DNA of 64,000 nucleotides from Acanthacorydalis orientalis (taxonomy: Eukaryota > Arthropoda > Insecta > Megaloptera > Corydalidae): assembly GCA_034766995.1 (NCBI GenBank), contig CM068314.1, positions 29,026,708 through 29,090,707 of the forward strand, given 5' to 3'. How positions within the stretch are numbered: the first letter of the stretch is position 1; every line of letters starts with the position of its first letter. The notes under the pieces were generated by a model, which saw only the letters and a program-made list of their open reading frames with translations, was not told where the DNA came from and made no database searches. The translations under genes and the position numbers were made by a program. Positions 40,476-53,349 of this stretch are shown piece after piece.

Positions 40476-41767
40476 GAGGGGGGTTAAAAGAGTAACTTGG
40501 TTCGTGTACAGTCTAAGGGAGAGGGGACACCATATATGTTTTCATATAGTTCCATCTCTTTTAGTAACGATTATTAAGTTACAAGTCATCTCGACAATAA
40601 TTATTCTTTTGTCAGTTGTTTTAACACAAGCGTTTCGTGCGAAAGTGCAAAATGGTTAAAATCGAAATTAGAGGTGTGCTTCAGTTATTTTTTTTAAGGG
40701 AAAACAGCATAGGAAATTCATGGGTGAATATTTCCTACATAGGGTGAATCTTGCTGTTTCTACGAACCCGTTTGACTTTGGGTGAATGAATTTAAACGTG
40801 ACAGAACGAGCATCGAATTTATGCTCAGGAATCCCGAGAACAGCTGCCACGCCAGAAACCGTAGATAAAGTCCGCGGTACGGTTTTGTCCGACCGGCGAG
40901 TGAAAGTATAAGCGAGATAGCAGAGATCATAGTCATCTCAACGAGTGAACGCATTTCTTCTTGCATAATGAATGAAAAGAAAATGCCGCAAGATCGATGT
41001 CGTGTTTGCTCACTGTAGAGCAAAAACGAGTTCGTACGCGAACATCATCTGACTTCTTGGAACTGTTTAACAAGAATCCGACGGATTTTATGCGACGTTT
41101 CGTGACCATAGATGAAACAGTGATACAAACTCGAATTCACCATTACACACCAGAATCGAAAACGCAATCAAAACAGTGGATTGAACGTGGTGAAATGGCT
41201 CCGAAGAACGAAACGACGGTTCACTCGGTTGAAAACGTGATGGCGTCAGTTTTCTGGAATGCGAAAGGAATTCTCTTTATCGACGATCTTCGGAAGGAAA
41301 AAAACAGTTACTGGTCAATACTTCGCAGCTCTTTTGGAGAAGTTGAAGGCAACGATCGCGTAAAAACGTCCAGGAATGACCAAGAAAAAAGTGTTCTTTC
41401 ATCATGACAGTGCACCGGCTCATTCAAGTGTTGTCGCTCTACAAGAATTGACCGAATTGAAGATTTAAATTCTTCCGCATCCATCGTATTCACCTGGCAC
41501 CATCGGATTTCCATCTGTTTCCGAAACTCAAAATTTTCCTAGCTAGAAAGAGATTTGGTTCGAATGAAGAGAGGATAGAAGCCGCAAACGGGTAATTTCA
41601 GGACCTCGAAGAAACCCGCTTCTGAAAGAGAATCGTGAAGCTGAAAAAACCTTGAGGCTATTGCGTTGAACTTCGAGGAGATTATGTCTAAAAATTAAGT
41701 ACACTTTGAAACTGAAGTTGTTATCTCTAATATAGAACCAAGTTACTTTTCAAACCGCCCACGTTTG
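40471..41767 (+). mobile_element. mariner element, family A, full length (about 1.3 kb)
   Basis: Terminal inverted repeats of about 30 bp match at 25 of 30 positions: the left begins CACACGAGGGGGGTTAAAAG and the inverted right begins CAAACGTGGGCGGTTTGAAA. Both run into AGTAACTTGG. The left repeat directly abuts a (TA)n tract (40419-40470), and another (TA)n lies just right of the element, which fits mariner's TA target. The length is normal for mariner. Confidence 0.8.
40652..41698 (+). pseudogene. mariner transposase, inactivated (family A)
   Basis: It starts as MVKIEIRGVLQLFFLRENS and meets a TGA after about 31 codons. The catalytic domain is open at 40997-41407: VRTRTSSDFLELFNKNPTDF, RRFVTIDET (first Asp), HHYTPESK, GEMAPK, VMASVFWNAKGILFID. 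A small insertion separates DET from HHY. The frame slips in an A-run at 41298-41304. In the next frame one reads TVTGQYF, KKKVFFHHDSAPAH (second Asp) and ILPHPSYSP. A second slip then gives LAPSDFHLFPKLK (third Asp). All three catalytic residues survive at DNA level but in different frames. Confidence 0.8.
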
Positions 41768-41779
41768 TTTGTATGTACG

Positions 41780-41783
<4 letters not shown>

Positions 41784-41814
<31 letters not shown>
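41784..41814. repeat. (TA)n right of the family A mariner
   Basis: It starts about 17 bp beyond the mariner end; together with the left tract it may be one split array. Confidence 0.9.
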
Positions 41815-41816
<2 letters not shown>

Positions 41817-44428
41817 GTATGTATGTATGTGTATATCTGTGTTTGTAAATGTGGTGTATTTTAAATAAATAATTAATAATGCTAATAGAAATTGATAATT
41901 ATTTTTTTTTTAATTTTGTATGTAACTATCGTACTGTAAGCTATTTATCAAAGTAATATATAAATATATTTAATTTGAAACAATATAAAGTAATAAATTG
42001 TACTTATATGTACGTTGTTTCACTTATATGTACGTACAGTGTACATTCAGAGGCCATTAACGTTATCATAATTATCCATAAAAATTGAATATTATCGCAA
42101 TTGATCTTAATTTTATAATTATAAATATGGACTGAAGTTGTTCCGAATGCCACCATAATAAGAGAAGAAATAATAAAAAAAAGGAAATAAAACTAAAAAA
42201 GGTATATGTGCGTATCGTATCTATACACCAGCTGGTGAGGCTGATCTGTCTGCCCGTGATTAGGTCATTCTCCACAGGAAACCTGCAAATACAAAACGAG
42301 AAAATGTGGCCAGTAAGCAACTATGTGTACTACGTTTACACATACAGACACAATTATTTGCAGGAATGCAATAAAAAGCTACATCGTCCACGAATATAAT
42401 TATGTTTATCTTCTTCTACATTGCACACACTGTGTTGAAATACAGACGACTGGTTCGTTACTTAAAGCTATATTAGAAAAACATGTTCAATGTATCATAA
42501 CGTAAGAATTGTGTCCACTTTGGTCATGTCAGTTGTGGGGAATGTCGTACTGTACGGCCGACCGCAGACGCTGCTTTCAGTATTACAGTACGTAATTTCG
42601 AATCGTTCGCAGGCTTCGTGTATCGATTCAAAAAGATCTTTAGTTTAAATCGATCCCGTAACACAATATTTCTTTCAGATTAAAATTACTAGAAAGATTT
42701 ATACAAAATAAGTGATTGACGATTGATTAAATCTTAGTAGTTATTAACGAATTATAAATAATACATCTTATACTTATAAGAAAATTAATATTAACTGAAC
42801 ATTGTATTTGAAGTACAATTTGTATATTTTTCAGATTAATTTTTATATATTAACCTATATTCGCGTATACATTATGTACATTGTTTATTTTACTGCGCGA
42901 TATTTTTTTTACAAATCTATACGTTTTGATGCTAATTCGAAAAAATTGACTTATTTAAAAAATAATTTATTTCAAATAAAAAGTGTTTAAAAAATAATAA
43001 TGCACAGACTTCATAGTATGTTTAATTGTGGAAAGGTTTTATTTTTATACATACATAAAAACAAATTGAAGATATCTAGTGCCAGAAAATCACAAGCTAA
43101 TAAATAAAAACTGAAACTCAAACTGCATATACTACATTGATAGATAAACACAAAATGATAATGCGATGAAACGCTCTAATTTATTTATTAATTTATTAAG
43201 GTCAGTCCGGTATGCGAGTAAAGAGCATACGATAAATAACCTTGAATCACAAATGTGTACAAAAAAGTATTTGTTGATAAAATATATCCAATAAAAAAAT
43301 TTTTTGTGTTATGTTAACTTGAACACATTATTGATAAAATGTAATAAATATTTGCCCGTTTAAAAAGTCAGTAAATTAAAGTTAGGGAAACTAAAAAAGG
43401 TCAAAAAACATATTTAATTGTCCTACTTCTCTATATATTTTTTATATTCATGACGTGTTTAAGAAAATTTCAAAAATAACCACAAGAGGGATTAATATAT
43501 AATACATGTCTTTTTTAATGTTATATATCCAGTTAGGTTTGAGATATTGTTAGTGATTCAGATTTAACTTTTATGTCTATTGTTGTAAATTAGTTTTCAG
43601 AAATAAAAAACATGTATAAAATCATTCTAAAAAAATTGTTACAAATATTTGACATGTTCTAGAACAAGTCATTAACAATTGATAGGTTTTTTTTCGCATT
43701 ACTTAATACTTAATCTATATAAAACCTTTAATTCTAGAATTTATCAAAATGAAATCCCATTTTTGCCTTTTGATAAAACAGTGGCTAGGTTTAAAAATAT
43801 CTTGTGATGTGTGCACATGTATGACTTACAATATTTTAAGTTCTTATCGAACATTCTTATAAACATAATTCTTCCCACAAATTGTTATTCAGCCAGGACA
43901 TTTGTAAACATAAAATGTTAATGAGTTTTTTTATGTGTTTGTATTAGAAAAAAAGAATGTACTTGTTCCTAACGTGCAAAATTTGTGCATGAATGATATA
44001 AACAATTGTGGAATATCACGATTTTCATTGAACAGTTGACTTAAAATTTGAAGTAAATTATATTAAAATTCATTAGTAATTCTTATTTATACGATTTAGC
44101 ATCATTTATTATTTATTTTACGTCGGTGTAGTCACAAGACATTTTGTATTGGTTTAAGATGCAATCTTACATACATGACAACACACGCATGCATATATGT
44201 GTGTGTGTGTGTGTGTATACGATTAATATAAGATGTGTTATGCCGTAACGTTGACGTCTCGAATATAAATTATACAATGTTACAAGACTTGTTTAATATT
44301 TCTGTATGTTTCATACAAGATCTGTAAGAGAACTGCATGCTTGAAACTAGTACCAAGTTACTTATTTCATGTTTAATTAATGCAAGAATTATAGTACATA
44401 TCAGAATACAAAACCATGTTTTTTCGGT

Positions 44429-44431
<3 letters not shown>
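41815..44431. other. AT-rich non-coding DNA
   Basis: A 9-bp inverted repeat (CGTACTGTA at 42546, TACAGTACG at 42584) lies in a small CpG-richer patch at 42520-42640. Nothing else is supported. Confidence 0.55.

Positions 44432-44472
<41 letters not shown>
44432..44472. repeat. (TA)n microsatellite
   Basis: 41 bp uninterrupted. Confidence 0.95.
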
Positions 44473-44477
<5 letters not shown>

Positions 44478-44594
44478 ATTTTACATATATGTAATTATAA
44501 AACATGTATCATCATGGAGTGTCAAAAAGCATAAAATTGAACATTATTTTAAAAAATATATGTAATTTGTAAATGTGTATTCAAATATTTCTTG

Positions 44595-44596
<2 letters not shown>

Positions 44597-44656
<60 letters not shown>
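44597..44656. repeat. (TA)n microsatellite
   Basis: 60 bp uninterrupted. Confidence 0.95.
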
Positions 44657-44659
<3 letters not shown>

Positions 44660-44850
44660 TATGTATACACACATGTATTTTACGTGTAAAAATTGATTCG
44701 GTGCCTTTAAACTGAATTTATCATAACTGTTTTATATTAAAAATAAATCTTATCGTTTCAGGATTTTGAAGTGCTAACTTTAACATTTCAAAAACATTAT
44801 ATCTCTGGGTCATATAGTTGACATGACCTTACAAAACAGTAGTGAAAATT

Positions 44851-45141
44851 ATGGCGTCCGAAAATACAGGGCCTATTAGGCATTACATGTTTTTTTACAT
44901 TCTAGTTGAAAAAAATGCTGCCAAAGCCACGGGAATGATTTTCTCAGCTTTTGGGGAAGGTGTTTTGATACATAAAATGTACAAAAAATCTAAGTCAGTA
45001 AAGAGGTCCGAAAATACATTACGATTTAGTCTACTTAAACCCATCATCTTTTTTCCGACAAGGATTTTATTAGTAACCCGACAAATGAAGCAAAGTTATG
45101 GGAGCATTTTGAGAATTGGACTGTATTCTATTTTTCTGTAA
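44851..45141 (+). pseudogene. Possible mariner N-terminal helix-turn-helix scrap
   Basis: The frame from the ATG at 44851 reads MASENTGPIRHYMFFYILVE, then KNAAKATGMIFSAFGEGV and YKKS. This resembles the first helix-turn-helix of mariner/SETMAR-type transposases (RH-x-M-x-F-x-F-x-K-x-KNA-x-A, then I-x-A-x-GEG and a KW motif). The Trp is missing and the similarity fades after about 45 residues. Another frame from about 45040 reads FISNPTNEAKLWEHFENW, of unknown meaning. It is not related closely enough to the other mariners here to be called the same family. Confidence 0.35.
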
Positions 45142-45180
45142 ACATTCATTTTCCATAAGAAGCATCGAATTAATTTGTAC

Positions 45181-45184
<4 letters not shown>

Positions 45185-45259
<75 letters not shown>
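45185..45259. repeat. (TA)n microsatellite
   Basis: 75 bp uninterrupted, 43 bp past the mariner-like scrap. Confidence 0.95.
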
Positions 45260-45262
<3 letters not shown>

Positions 45263-45622
45263 AATTTATTTAAATATTAATGAAAACAGGAACTTAAATT
45301 TGGAATTAGAGCATTAAAGACCAGTTCTGTTAGGAATTTCTTTAAAATTCTTCAATTGCCATTAATAGGAAGAATAGGAATTTGTATGATACTATTAGCT
45401 AGTAAAATAATTTTGTACTGGTTTCTTTTGAGAAAATAGATTTAGATTCAAATAGGTGTTTTTATACTCTTGTACTTTAGTTTGTATTTTTTAAAACACA
45501 GTGAATCAAGTATTGAGTTTGGCTAATATATTTATTTTTGTAATTTGATTATAAATTACAATTCGATATGGGTAAATAAAACTAAGTTTAATAATTGTTA
45601 CAAGAATTACTTAAAAGATATG

Positions 45623-45626
<4 letters not shown>

Positions 45627-45660
<34 letters not shown>

Positions 45661-45680
45661 TTATTTATTTATTTATTTAA
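45627..45680. repeat. (TA)n-(TTTA)n compound repeat
   Basis: TA run followed by about six TTTA units. Confidence 0.9.
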
Positions 45681-45747
45681 ATAACTTCGTAGTTGTTATG
45701 TATTTTTCGCCTGCGTTTGATACAGATGTAAGGTTCATAACACTGTG

Positions 45748-45749
<2 letters not shown>

Positions 45750-45827
<78 letters not shown>

Positions 45828-45830
45828 TTC
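45750..45830. repeat. (TA)n-(TG)n compound repeat
   Basis: About 45 bp of TA, then TG units with TTTG breaks. Confidence 0.9.
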
Positions 45831-45984
45831 TGTGTTTATATACACACATAAAACACATATACCATTCAGTGGTTAAGTGTGGCGAATGTCTTTGCTATTA
45901 TTATAAACTAAAAGTAAAATATCCAGAGGAAATGGAAATAGAATTTGGAATATGTATCATTTAAACATTTATTATTGAAGTAAA

Positions 45985-46085
45985 AGATTAAGCTTTTAAA
46001 AGATTTAGCCTTTAAAAGATTTACCATTTAAAAGTTTACATTATAAATGAAGTTATAAATAATAAATCTAGCCTTTAAAAGCTGA
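45985..46085. repeat. Degenerate tandem repeat of a TTTAAAAG-containing unit
   Basis: GCTTTTAAAAGATTTA, GCCTTTAAAAGATTTA and CCATTTAAAAGTTTA follow one another. A fourth unit, GCCTTTAAAAGC, comes after about 35 bp. Confidence 0.6.
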
Positions 46086-46168
46086 AATATGTTGCGCATT
46101 GCATGTCACAGTTTGTATTAACATTCCGCTGAAATTTAGAGTTTTAAAAAATGTGGTTTGATAGTAAC

Positions 46169-46172
<4 letters not shown>

Positions 46173-46209
<37 letters not shown>

Positions 46210-46220
46210 GCACACACACA
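46173..46220. repeat. (TA)n-(CA)n compound repeat
   Basis: TA run, a CACG break, then CA units. Confidence 0.9.
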
Positions 46221-46426
46221 AATACGTACATACATACAACACATATATACGTGGAAGAATTTTAATTTTTGTTCATTGTTTTGGTTCTACTGTTCACATT
46301 CCATTAATTTTTTAAGTATTACTCGTTGATTAAAAGTGAAAAATGACACCTTCGTTGTATTTTTTTTATTAGATTAACTTTTTATTTTTGATCTCTATTA
46401 TATTTTATTTTCATCATCTTAAGATC

Positions 46427-46444
46427 TTTTTTTTTTAAAAAAAA
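46427..46444. repeat. T10-A8 tract junction
   Basis: Ten T run straight into eight A at the left edge of the CGATA-rich island. Confidence 0.75.
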
Positions 46445-46680
46445 GTCTCAATCTCTGTTAGTATAGAGCGCCAATGCAAATGTAGAGATTGACAAACTGC
46501 ACGACTATTTACGATTGCAGCGTTATCGATAGGAGCCATCTTAGCCCATTTGCGACTAATGGGAAATATTGCTCGGTTTCAATAACGTTCTCTGGTTGTG
46601 AGTCCCTCGGCAATATCGCTATAATATATCGGTGATTTTCGATATATCACCCCTGTACTCAAATTTAATGCGACTTGTAT
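46440..46680. promoter_or_regulatory. Motif-dense island (CGATA cluster, octamer), candidate regulatory element
   Basis: This patch is less AT-rich than its surroundings. It holds an octamer ATGCAAAT (46474-46481), a palindromic TATCGATA (46524-46531) followed by GCCATCTT, and three more CGATA/TATCG motifs (about 46614, 46627 and 46640). ATATATCG and CGATATAT (46624-46647) form an inverted repeat. TATCGATA is the DREF target in flies, and CGATA clusters are bound by BEAF-32. Function here is inference. Confidence 0.35.
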
Positions 46681-47493
46681 TCAACATATCTTTCAAATAA
46701 GCTTCCTGTATTCATAAATACTTTTTTTTCAACATCTTGTCGCGTTTGAAACGGACATTTTCGTATCGTCCAACTTCCTAACAGCTACAACTGTTTTAAG
46801 TACTCGCTTAAACTATTTTTAAAGATCTATTCGAATATATGATTTACAGCACTTCGTTCCAGTTCGGTTGATACGCAAAAACGTTTTACGTAAAATTATT
46901 CATGAGGTATTGTGCTAAGATTTAAATAACTAATATTTAATTTTTGTATTGTGGTTCATTTTATATTTCACTTCGAGGTCATTCAAATTGTTACAAAATA
47001 TGTTTTAGCATATTTTTTTCATTTTTCTTTTTTGTTTTATGTTTGATTTATATTTAATCCTTTTTCTATACAAAAACCTCTCTGTATTAAAGTGTTAACT
47101 TTTTGAAAATGTATTTGAATATTTTGTTTAGTATTTCTATAATATTATATTATACAAATTGTATAAAATGATCAAGTTATCAAATGTAAAAAAAATTAAG
47201 TTTACTATTAAAATATTTTAAGTAAAAATATCTAACTACACTTTTTTCACTATTAAATCATTAATATTCTGTTGAGTTTTTATACCGGAATGGTTTGTAA
47301 TGTTGTTTCTCTATTTGGTTATTACTTGTTGTTTTAATAATGTGTTATACTTTTTAAAATTAATTTTTTATATTAATGAATAGATGTTTGTATTTAACTA
47401 AATAATTAAGTATCTTTAATATATTGGAGGACAATGACCTTGTGATGTTTTTACTTGAAGTTCATGTCTCACATTAGTTAATATATATTTATA

Positions 47494-47495
<2 letters not shown>

Positions 47496-47548
<53 letters not shown>
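47496..47548. repeat. (TA)n microsatellite
   Basis: About 53 bp. Confidence 0.95.
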
Positions 47549-47555
<7 letters not shown>

Positions 47556-47942
47556 TAAAAAAAAACACTCATTTAAACTAAACATTAAGTGAAGTAGGTT
47601 TATTTTCTGTTTTTTAAATGTATTTTACTTTTCTGAATTTTTATCGAAGACTAAGATATTTAATTAGTTTTAAACTGTTATTACTATAATATGAATTTAT
47701 TTAAGTATTGCTTTGAAATCCTGTACACGAATAAAACTTATTATCTAAACAAAGAAAAAAATTATGTACTTTTAAGGTGCTGGTACGTTTGTCAATATTT
47801 TTGTTTCGAATGAAGATGAAAAATATTCTTAGTAATTATTTAAAACATTTTAATCGGAATTGTAGTATTGGTTTTTACATTCCTGTGTATGATTTCATTG
47901 TAATAATATGTGAAGTTAATAATATTTTAGTTTTTTTTACAA

Positions 47943-47943
<1 letters not shown>

Positions 47944-48011
<68 letters not shown>

Positions 48012-48012
48012 A
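47944..48012. repeat. (TA)n-(GA)n compound repeat
   Basis: About 44 bp of TA joined to (GA)12. Confidence 0.95.
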
Positions 48013-48447
48013 GATTAGATACATATATGTACGTACGTGTATAATACTTACGTGAAACGATAATAACTGAAACAAAATTTACCTTGTACTCTACAATATT
48101 CCATGTCTTTCAGAAAACGCGTTATTTATTTAATCCCCGCATTTACATATATTTTCAAGCAAGTAAACCAGTCATCAAACCTCTTACGCATCATATTCAT
48201 GAAATTGTTCTTTGTTTGCATTACATATCGTTTAAGACTTTAGATGTAATGGTATCGTCGGCTCGAACTTATGTTCTCTTATTTCATATGCCGTTCATGA
48301 TAGATTTAAACTCGGGTCTTCGGAGGGCTTAATTAACTCAAAAAAACATTATTGCTAACCACGACTGATTACATTCTGAGAATTGGAATAAAACAGAGAT
48401 CATAAACGAGAATATATTTTTGTAAAATAAACCTTAGTTCGGTATTT

Positions 48448-48461
<14 letters not shown>

Positions 48462-48521
<60 letters not shown>

Positions 48522-48575
48522 TATATACACACATACATACATAAGCATTATATATATATATATGTATATACATAC

Positions 48576-48606
<31 letters not shown>
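48462..48606. repeat. Compound TA/CA/CATA repeat cluster
   Basis: A 58-bp TA run is followed by CACATACATACATA, a shorter TA/TGTA block, and (CA)8. Confidence 0.9.
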
Positions 48607-48994
48607 TCCATTATTGCTTTAATATTCAAATGCAGAAATAAAATTAAGTAGTAGCATTTAGAAGGCGAAGGTTATTAAATTAATTTGTTTTCGTCATCGT
48701 TGGAATAATACAGAAACAATGTGTAACGTCGGGTCTACTATTCAGCGTATAAATTCATGTAAACACGTCATTGAAATGTTTACACCTAGATTCTAAGAAC
48801 ACAGCTGAACGTATTTGTTGGCACCAGTATGTCTAGTATCAACTAGATACATAAAAACAAGACGAACTGTTGAATTCGTCTTCTTTCATAAAACTATTAT
48901 TCGTGTAGACGATACGAATGAATAGTAAAGAATAAGAAAACGGGATATTTGTGTTTGTATTATTTGGTGTATGTTGTATATTTTATGAATGCAT

Positions 48995-48999
<5 letters not shown>

Positions 49000-49047
<48 letters not shown>

Positions 49048-49080
49048 ATGTATATATGTATGTATGTATACACACATATA
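49000..49080. repeat. (TA)n-(TG)n-(TATG)n compound repeat
   Basis: TA run, (TG)7-8, then TATG and CACATA units. Confidence 0.9.
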
Positions 49081-50006
49081 CACAGACATATCTTACAAGT
49101 CCTACTGATATTGAAGTTTATTTAATTTTTTTGTATTAATATTATTTTGATAAACTTGTACGTATTTATTATTCAGAATAAATAAAACATGGTTTTGGTA
49201 TCGGCGTCGATGCCCTTTTTTTATAGTTCAATGAGTGTAATATTAGAAAAATAAATATTTTTTTTATAATAATAACACATCGTTATGTACTCGTATATTA
49301 TATTTGTATGAATGGTACTTTTTGAAAATTGTTTTGATAATGTTAAATCAAGATCCATTGTGAAAGACTGATTTAATATTTAGATTCTTTTTTCTTATGT
49401 ATTCATTACGATCGTACTTTGTTCCCTGTATCACAATATTTGACCGTGAATTTTACCATTATTCATTGGACTTGGCCCAAAAAATGTTACAAACCATGCC
49501 AATAATTATTTTACATTAGAGCCAGTATAACTTATCAAGACTAACAGAAGATTTATTTTTGCGAAACCAATGGTCCAACGGAAATGTTTATTTATTTCAA
49601 GAACTGTACACACACACTCACACTTATAAGCGTATTCAGATATACACACGTGTGCTCATATATGTATATATATAAGTGACTGGGTGTGTATGTATTTAAG
49701 TAAAAATTTGCATTACTGACACATGTGATTGTACATAATTCATTTTATGGAATTCGAGGAAAAGTTCTCATATATAATTTAGTTGATATATACGAGTAAG
49801 TATCTTGTTATAATATGATTTGTACAGTAATTCTTATGTTTGTTCCCCTATGAGCTCCTATTCGTAATAGCTATATTTACAAGACGAGCGTCTCAATCGA
49901 CAAACAAAACCTATAAATGTAATATTTGATGTTAATAACAACATTTTCTTTACATATATATTTTATGAATCTGAACGGAATTTCAGTTATCGTTTTAAAC
50001 GCTATC

Positions 50007-50160
<154 letters not shown>

Positions 50161-51037
50161 TGGATGGACACATTTTTGGCTTTAAAATGGTGATGTATAA
50201 ACAAATATAAAATATTCTATAATGTTTTATGTAAAAATGGAAGACAAATTATAGAAAAAATATATCATGCCAAATTATTAAAATGTTATTTTTAAATATA
50301 ATTAATATAATTTTTTTCTACGATTTACTACAGTTTTTTTTTTGACAATTACATTTACACAAATAATAACACACTTAATTAATACGAAATAGAACAATTC
50401 ATACAAAATTTAAAAAGAGTATATTTATTAATCTTTGATGATAATATAATATACTGAATACTTATTGTCCTTGTCGGATCGCCCGTACTTGCACAGAAAT
50501 ACTTTGTCAATATACATTTAACAAGAGAAATAGAAGCCGGTATAAGTGTAGATATTATTAAACGAAGATAATATACATTTTACACAATTTTATGCAGACA
50601 ACGTTTGTCTGGCTGTATTGGTGCTGGTTTAATATATATTGAGTACTGTAGGTTGAAGATATATTTAGTAATACTGACAATTATCAAAATTGCAGAAATG
50701 TACAAAAAAGTTAATGGTTTCAACAGTCGAACTAAAATGCATTGCATTGTGTTTCACTATACATTAATGGGAGGTTTTATTTTTTTTAATGTGTTTTTTT
50801 TCTAATTATCTGATTACGTGATTTTTTGTTGTATCGGATATGAATTTTTAAAGGAAATAACATTTGATATAGATTGCAAACTGACGGTAATAATTATTAT
50901 GTATAAATTTATAACTCAAATATTGTCTTAAGTAAACGATTGCTTTTGTGCGAAAATTTAGTTCTGTTTGTGTTAAATTTTGGGAAAATTAACGTATTAT
51001 GGAGTACAAATATTTAGCACATTCAACACTTTTCTTT

Positions 51038-51043
<6 letters not shown>

Positions 51044-51083
<40 letters not shown>

Positions 51084-51084
51084 G

Positions 51085-51166
<82 letters not shown>
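51044..51166. repeat. Compound TA-TG-TA repeat
   Basis: TA with CATAGA break, then (TG)7, then TA again. Confidence 0.95.
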
Positions 51167-51168
<2 letters not shown>

Positions 51169-51479
51169 TTCTTCATCCATATATACTCCTAATCTTCAAA
51201 ATTGTTACAACTATTCGTAATCATTTCTTTCTATCGTCTTTTAACAACTTGAGACTTTCAGCAACAGCTATTTATCTACTTCTTTATTTCTCTCCAGTTA
51301 TCTATTTCTTACAGTAGGTAAACACATAATAAACCTTTGCACTTTTACGACGAATCGACAAAAAACAGTTAGCCAATATATATTTCAGCAGCAATTCTGG
51401 TTCGTTTAGATTTAGAACTAATAGTTGTATGTAACTTTGAAAGCATTATTTTGGTTACCAGATAATTAATAGATAGTAA

Positions 51480-51495
51480 TGTGTGTGTATGTATG

Positions 51496-51546
<51 letters not shown>
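51480..51546. repeat. (TG)/(TATG)-(TA)n compound repeat
   Basis: TGTGTGTATGTATG leads into 46 bp of TA. Confidence 0.9.
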
Positions 51547-51548
<2 letters not shown>

Positions 51549-52103
51549 GTAATATTTATTTACAAATGTTAACACATTTTTATTGCTCTATTAAGCAGGT
51601 AAAGACTGTAATCACATAATATATTTTTTTTAAATATCTTTAATGCTTGATACATATCGACGAATAAACGTACATTCGGTAACATCCCATTGTCGGTAAG
51701 GAAATTTTATGTTCCTCAGTTTCGTGTTGTTATTCATTATCTTATTTAATGTTACTTGAATACTTTTGTGATTATGTATATATATATATATGGTTGAAAT
51801 ATATGGTTAAAATTTAAATTATATCTGAAAAAAAATATTACAATGAAGTAGTAATATCTTTTTTGTGACGATCACGTTTTTATTTATAATCAGAAATTAA
51901 AATACTATTGTAATACTATTATTATTTTCTATAAGTTAGTGTATTTCGTTATTTAGTAGTGTTCAAATCTATGATAGTTAGCAAATAAATGTTGTGTATG
52001 AATATTATTTATTGCTGCAGAAAAAGAAAAACATTTCTATTTTAAAAATAATATATATTCTGCGAAATATAAAATAATGTTTCAGTTATTATTAATAGGT
52101 CGC

Positions 52104-52145
52104 AAAATTTGCTTATTTTTTTTTTAAAAAAAAAGCAATTTTATA
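52104..52145. repeat. T10-A9 palindrome with extended stem
   Basis: Ten T are followed directly by nine A (52116-52134). The stem extends outward through AAATTTGCT and AGCAATTTTAT with one or two mismatches. Confidence 0.7.
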
Positions 52146-53349
52146 AACTATAATATCTGAAATCACAGAAGAACCCCATCGGATCAGCCGTAAATTTTTT
52201 AGACGCCGTGACACCTGGGTTAATGGAAATCGTTCAATATTTATTCGCGGTATTTCTGTTTTCATTCATTTTTAATATATTTTACGGTTGTGTTTTGAAG
52301 ATTATTTTTAGTGCAGAAAAAAATTATTACCGACAAGGATGTTTTTTCTATTAAATCAAATGATTACCAATAATAATTGTTCTCCAAAAAAATCTGTAAA
52401 ATGCTTGAGAAGTTATTATTTATAATATTTGAAAGGGATAAATTATTTGTATAGTAGATTTTTTCTAAGTTAATTGATAAAATAAAATGTTTGTCTTAAT
52501 CATATAAATTATAAAGGAATATGGCAGTATTTTTGAAATAACTAAGAAACATTATTCATTATCGTTTCTGTAATCATATACTACAAATATACATTTTAAT
52601 TATTCTTTATGTTGGAAATAAAATTGTATGCAAAATAATATTAGGTATTTGTAATTTCATTACGAAGTGAAAACAATTTATTTTACAAATTTTCAGCCTT
52701 TAATACAAAAACAGAAAGTTGTTAATTACGGTTGGGTAAATTTACATTACATTTTTTTTGTTTACTATTTTTAAACTGTTCGCTACGAGTACATTGCAAG
52801 TACGATTTTCACATAAAAAGTTAATAAGTAAGGAATGTATCGTTTATCATAACAGAATCGATATCGATAACAAAATTTCTGAACAGATACATTTTTCAGA
52901 TATCAATATACATATGTTTCATCCTACGTTATACATAATAAATAAGTTAGTTTTGGATATTTACTTTGGTTTATTATTTTTATGCACATTTTAAATGGAA
53001 TAATTAAGTTTAAAAGTGATCAGATAAATCTCGTTAAATGTAGAAACAATATAATGATATAAATGAAGACTGAAATTAGAATAATTAGATAGTATATTAA
53101 AAAAATATTACTCTTATAATAACAGTTTTTCAGAAGTTAATTTACCATTTTTACCTATGCTAATACTTTTAGGTATATTATTTAAGCAAACTATTCAGGA
53201 CGAAAGCAATAAAATTGTAGTAGTTTTATAAATATGTTTGAGAGAGGTGCAGAATGTTATAACATTAAATCTATGAAAATGTATTGACAATTTTCAATAC
53301 AGTAATTTAATTATTTTAATTAATGTTATAAAGTAAATACCAGCACGTT

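Noticed and set aside
42546..42592. Hairpin with 9-bp arms as a possible pre-miRNA
   Set aside because: The stem is too short and the 29-nt loop too large for a standard precursor.
48084..48332. 82-codon + strand frame
   Set aside because: No ATG context, splice signal or family motif; composition alone is not enough.
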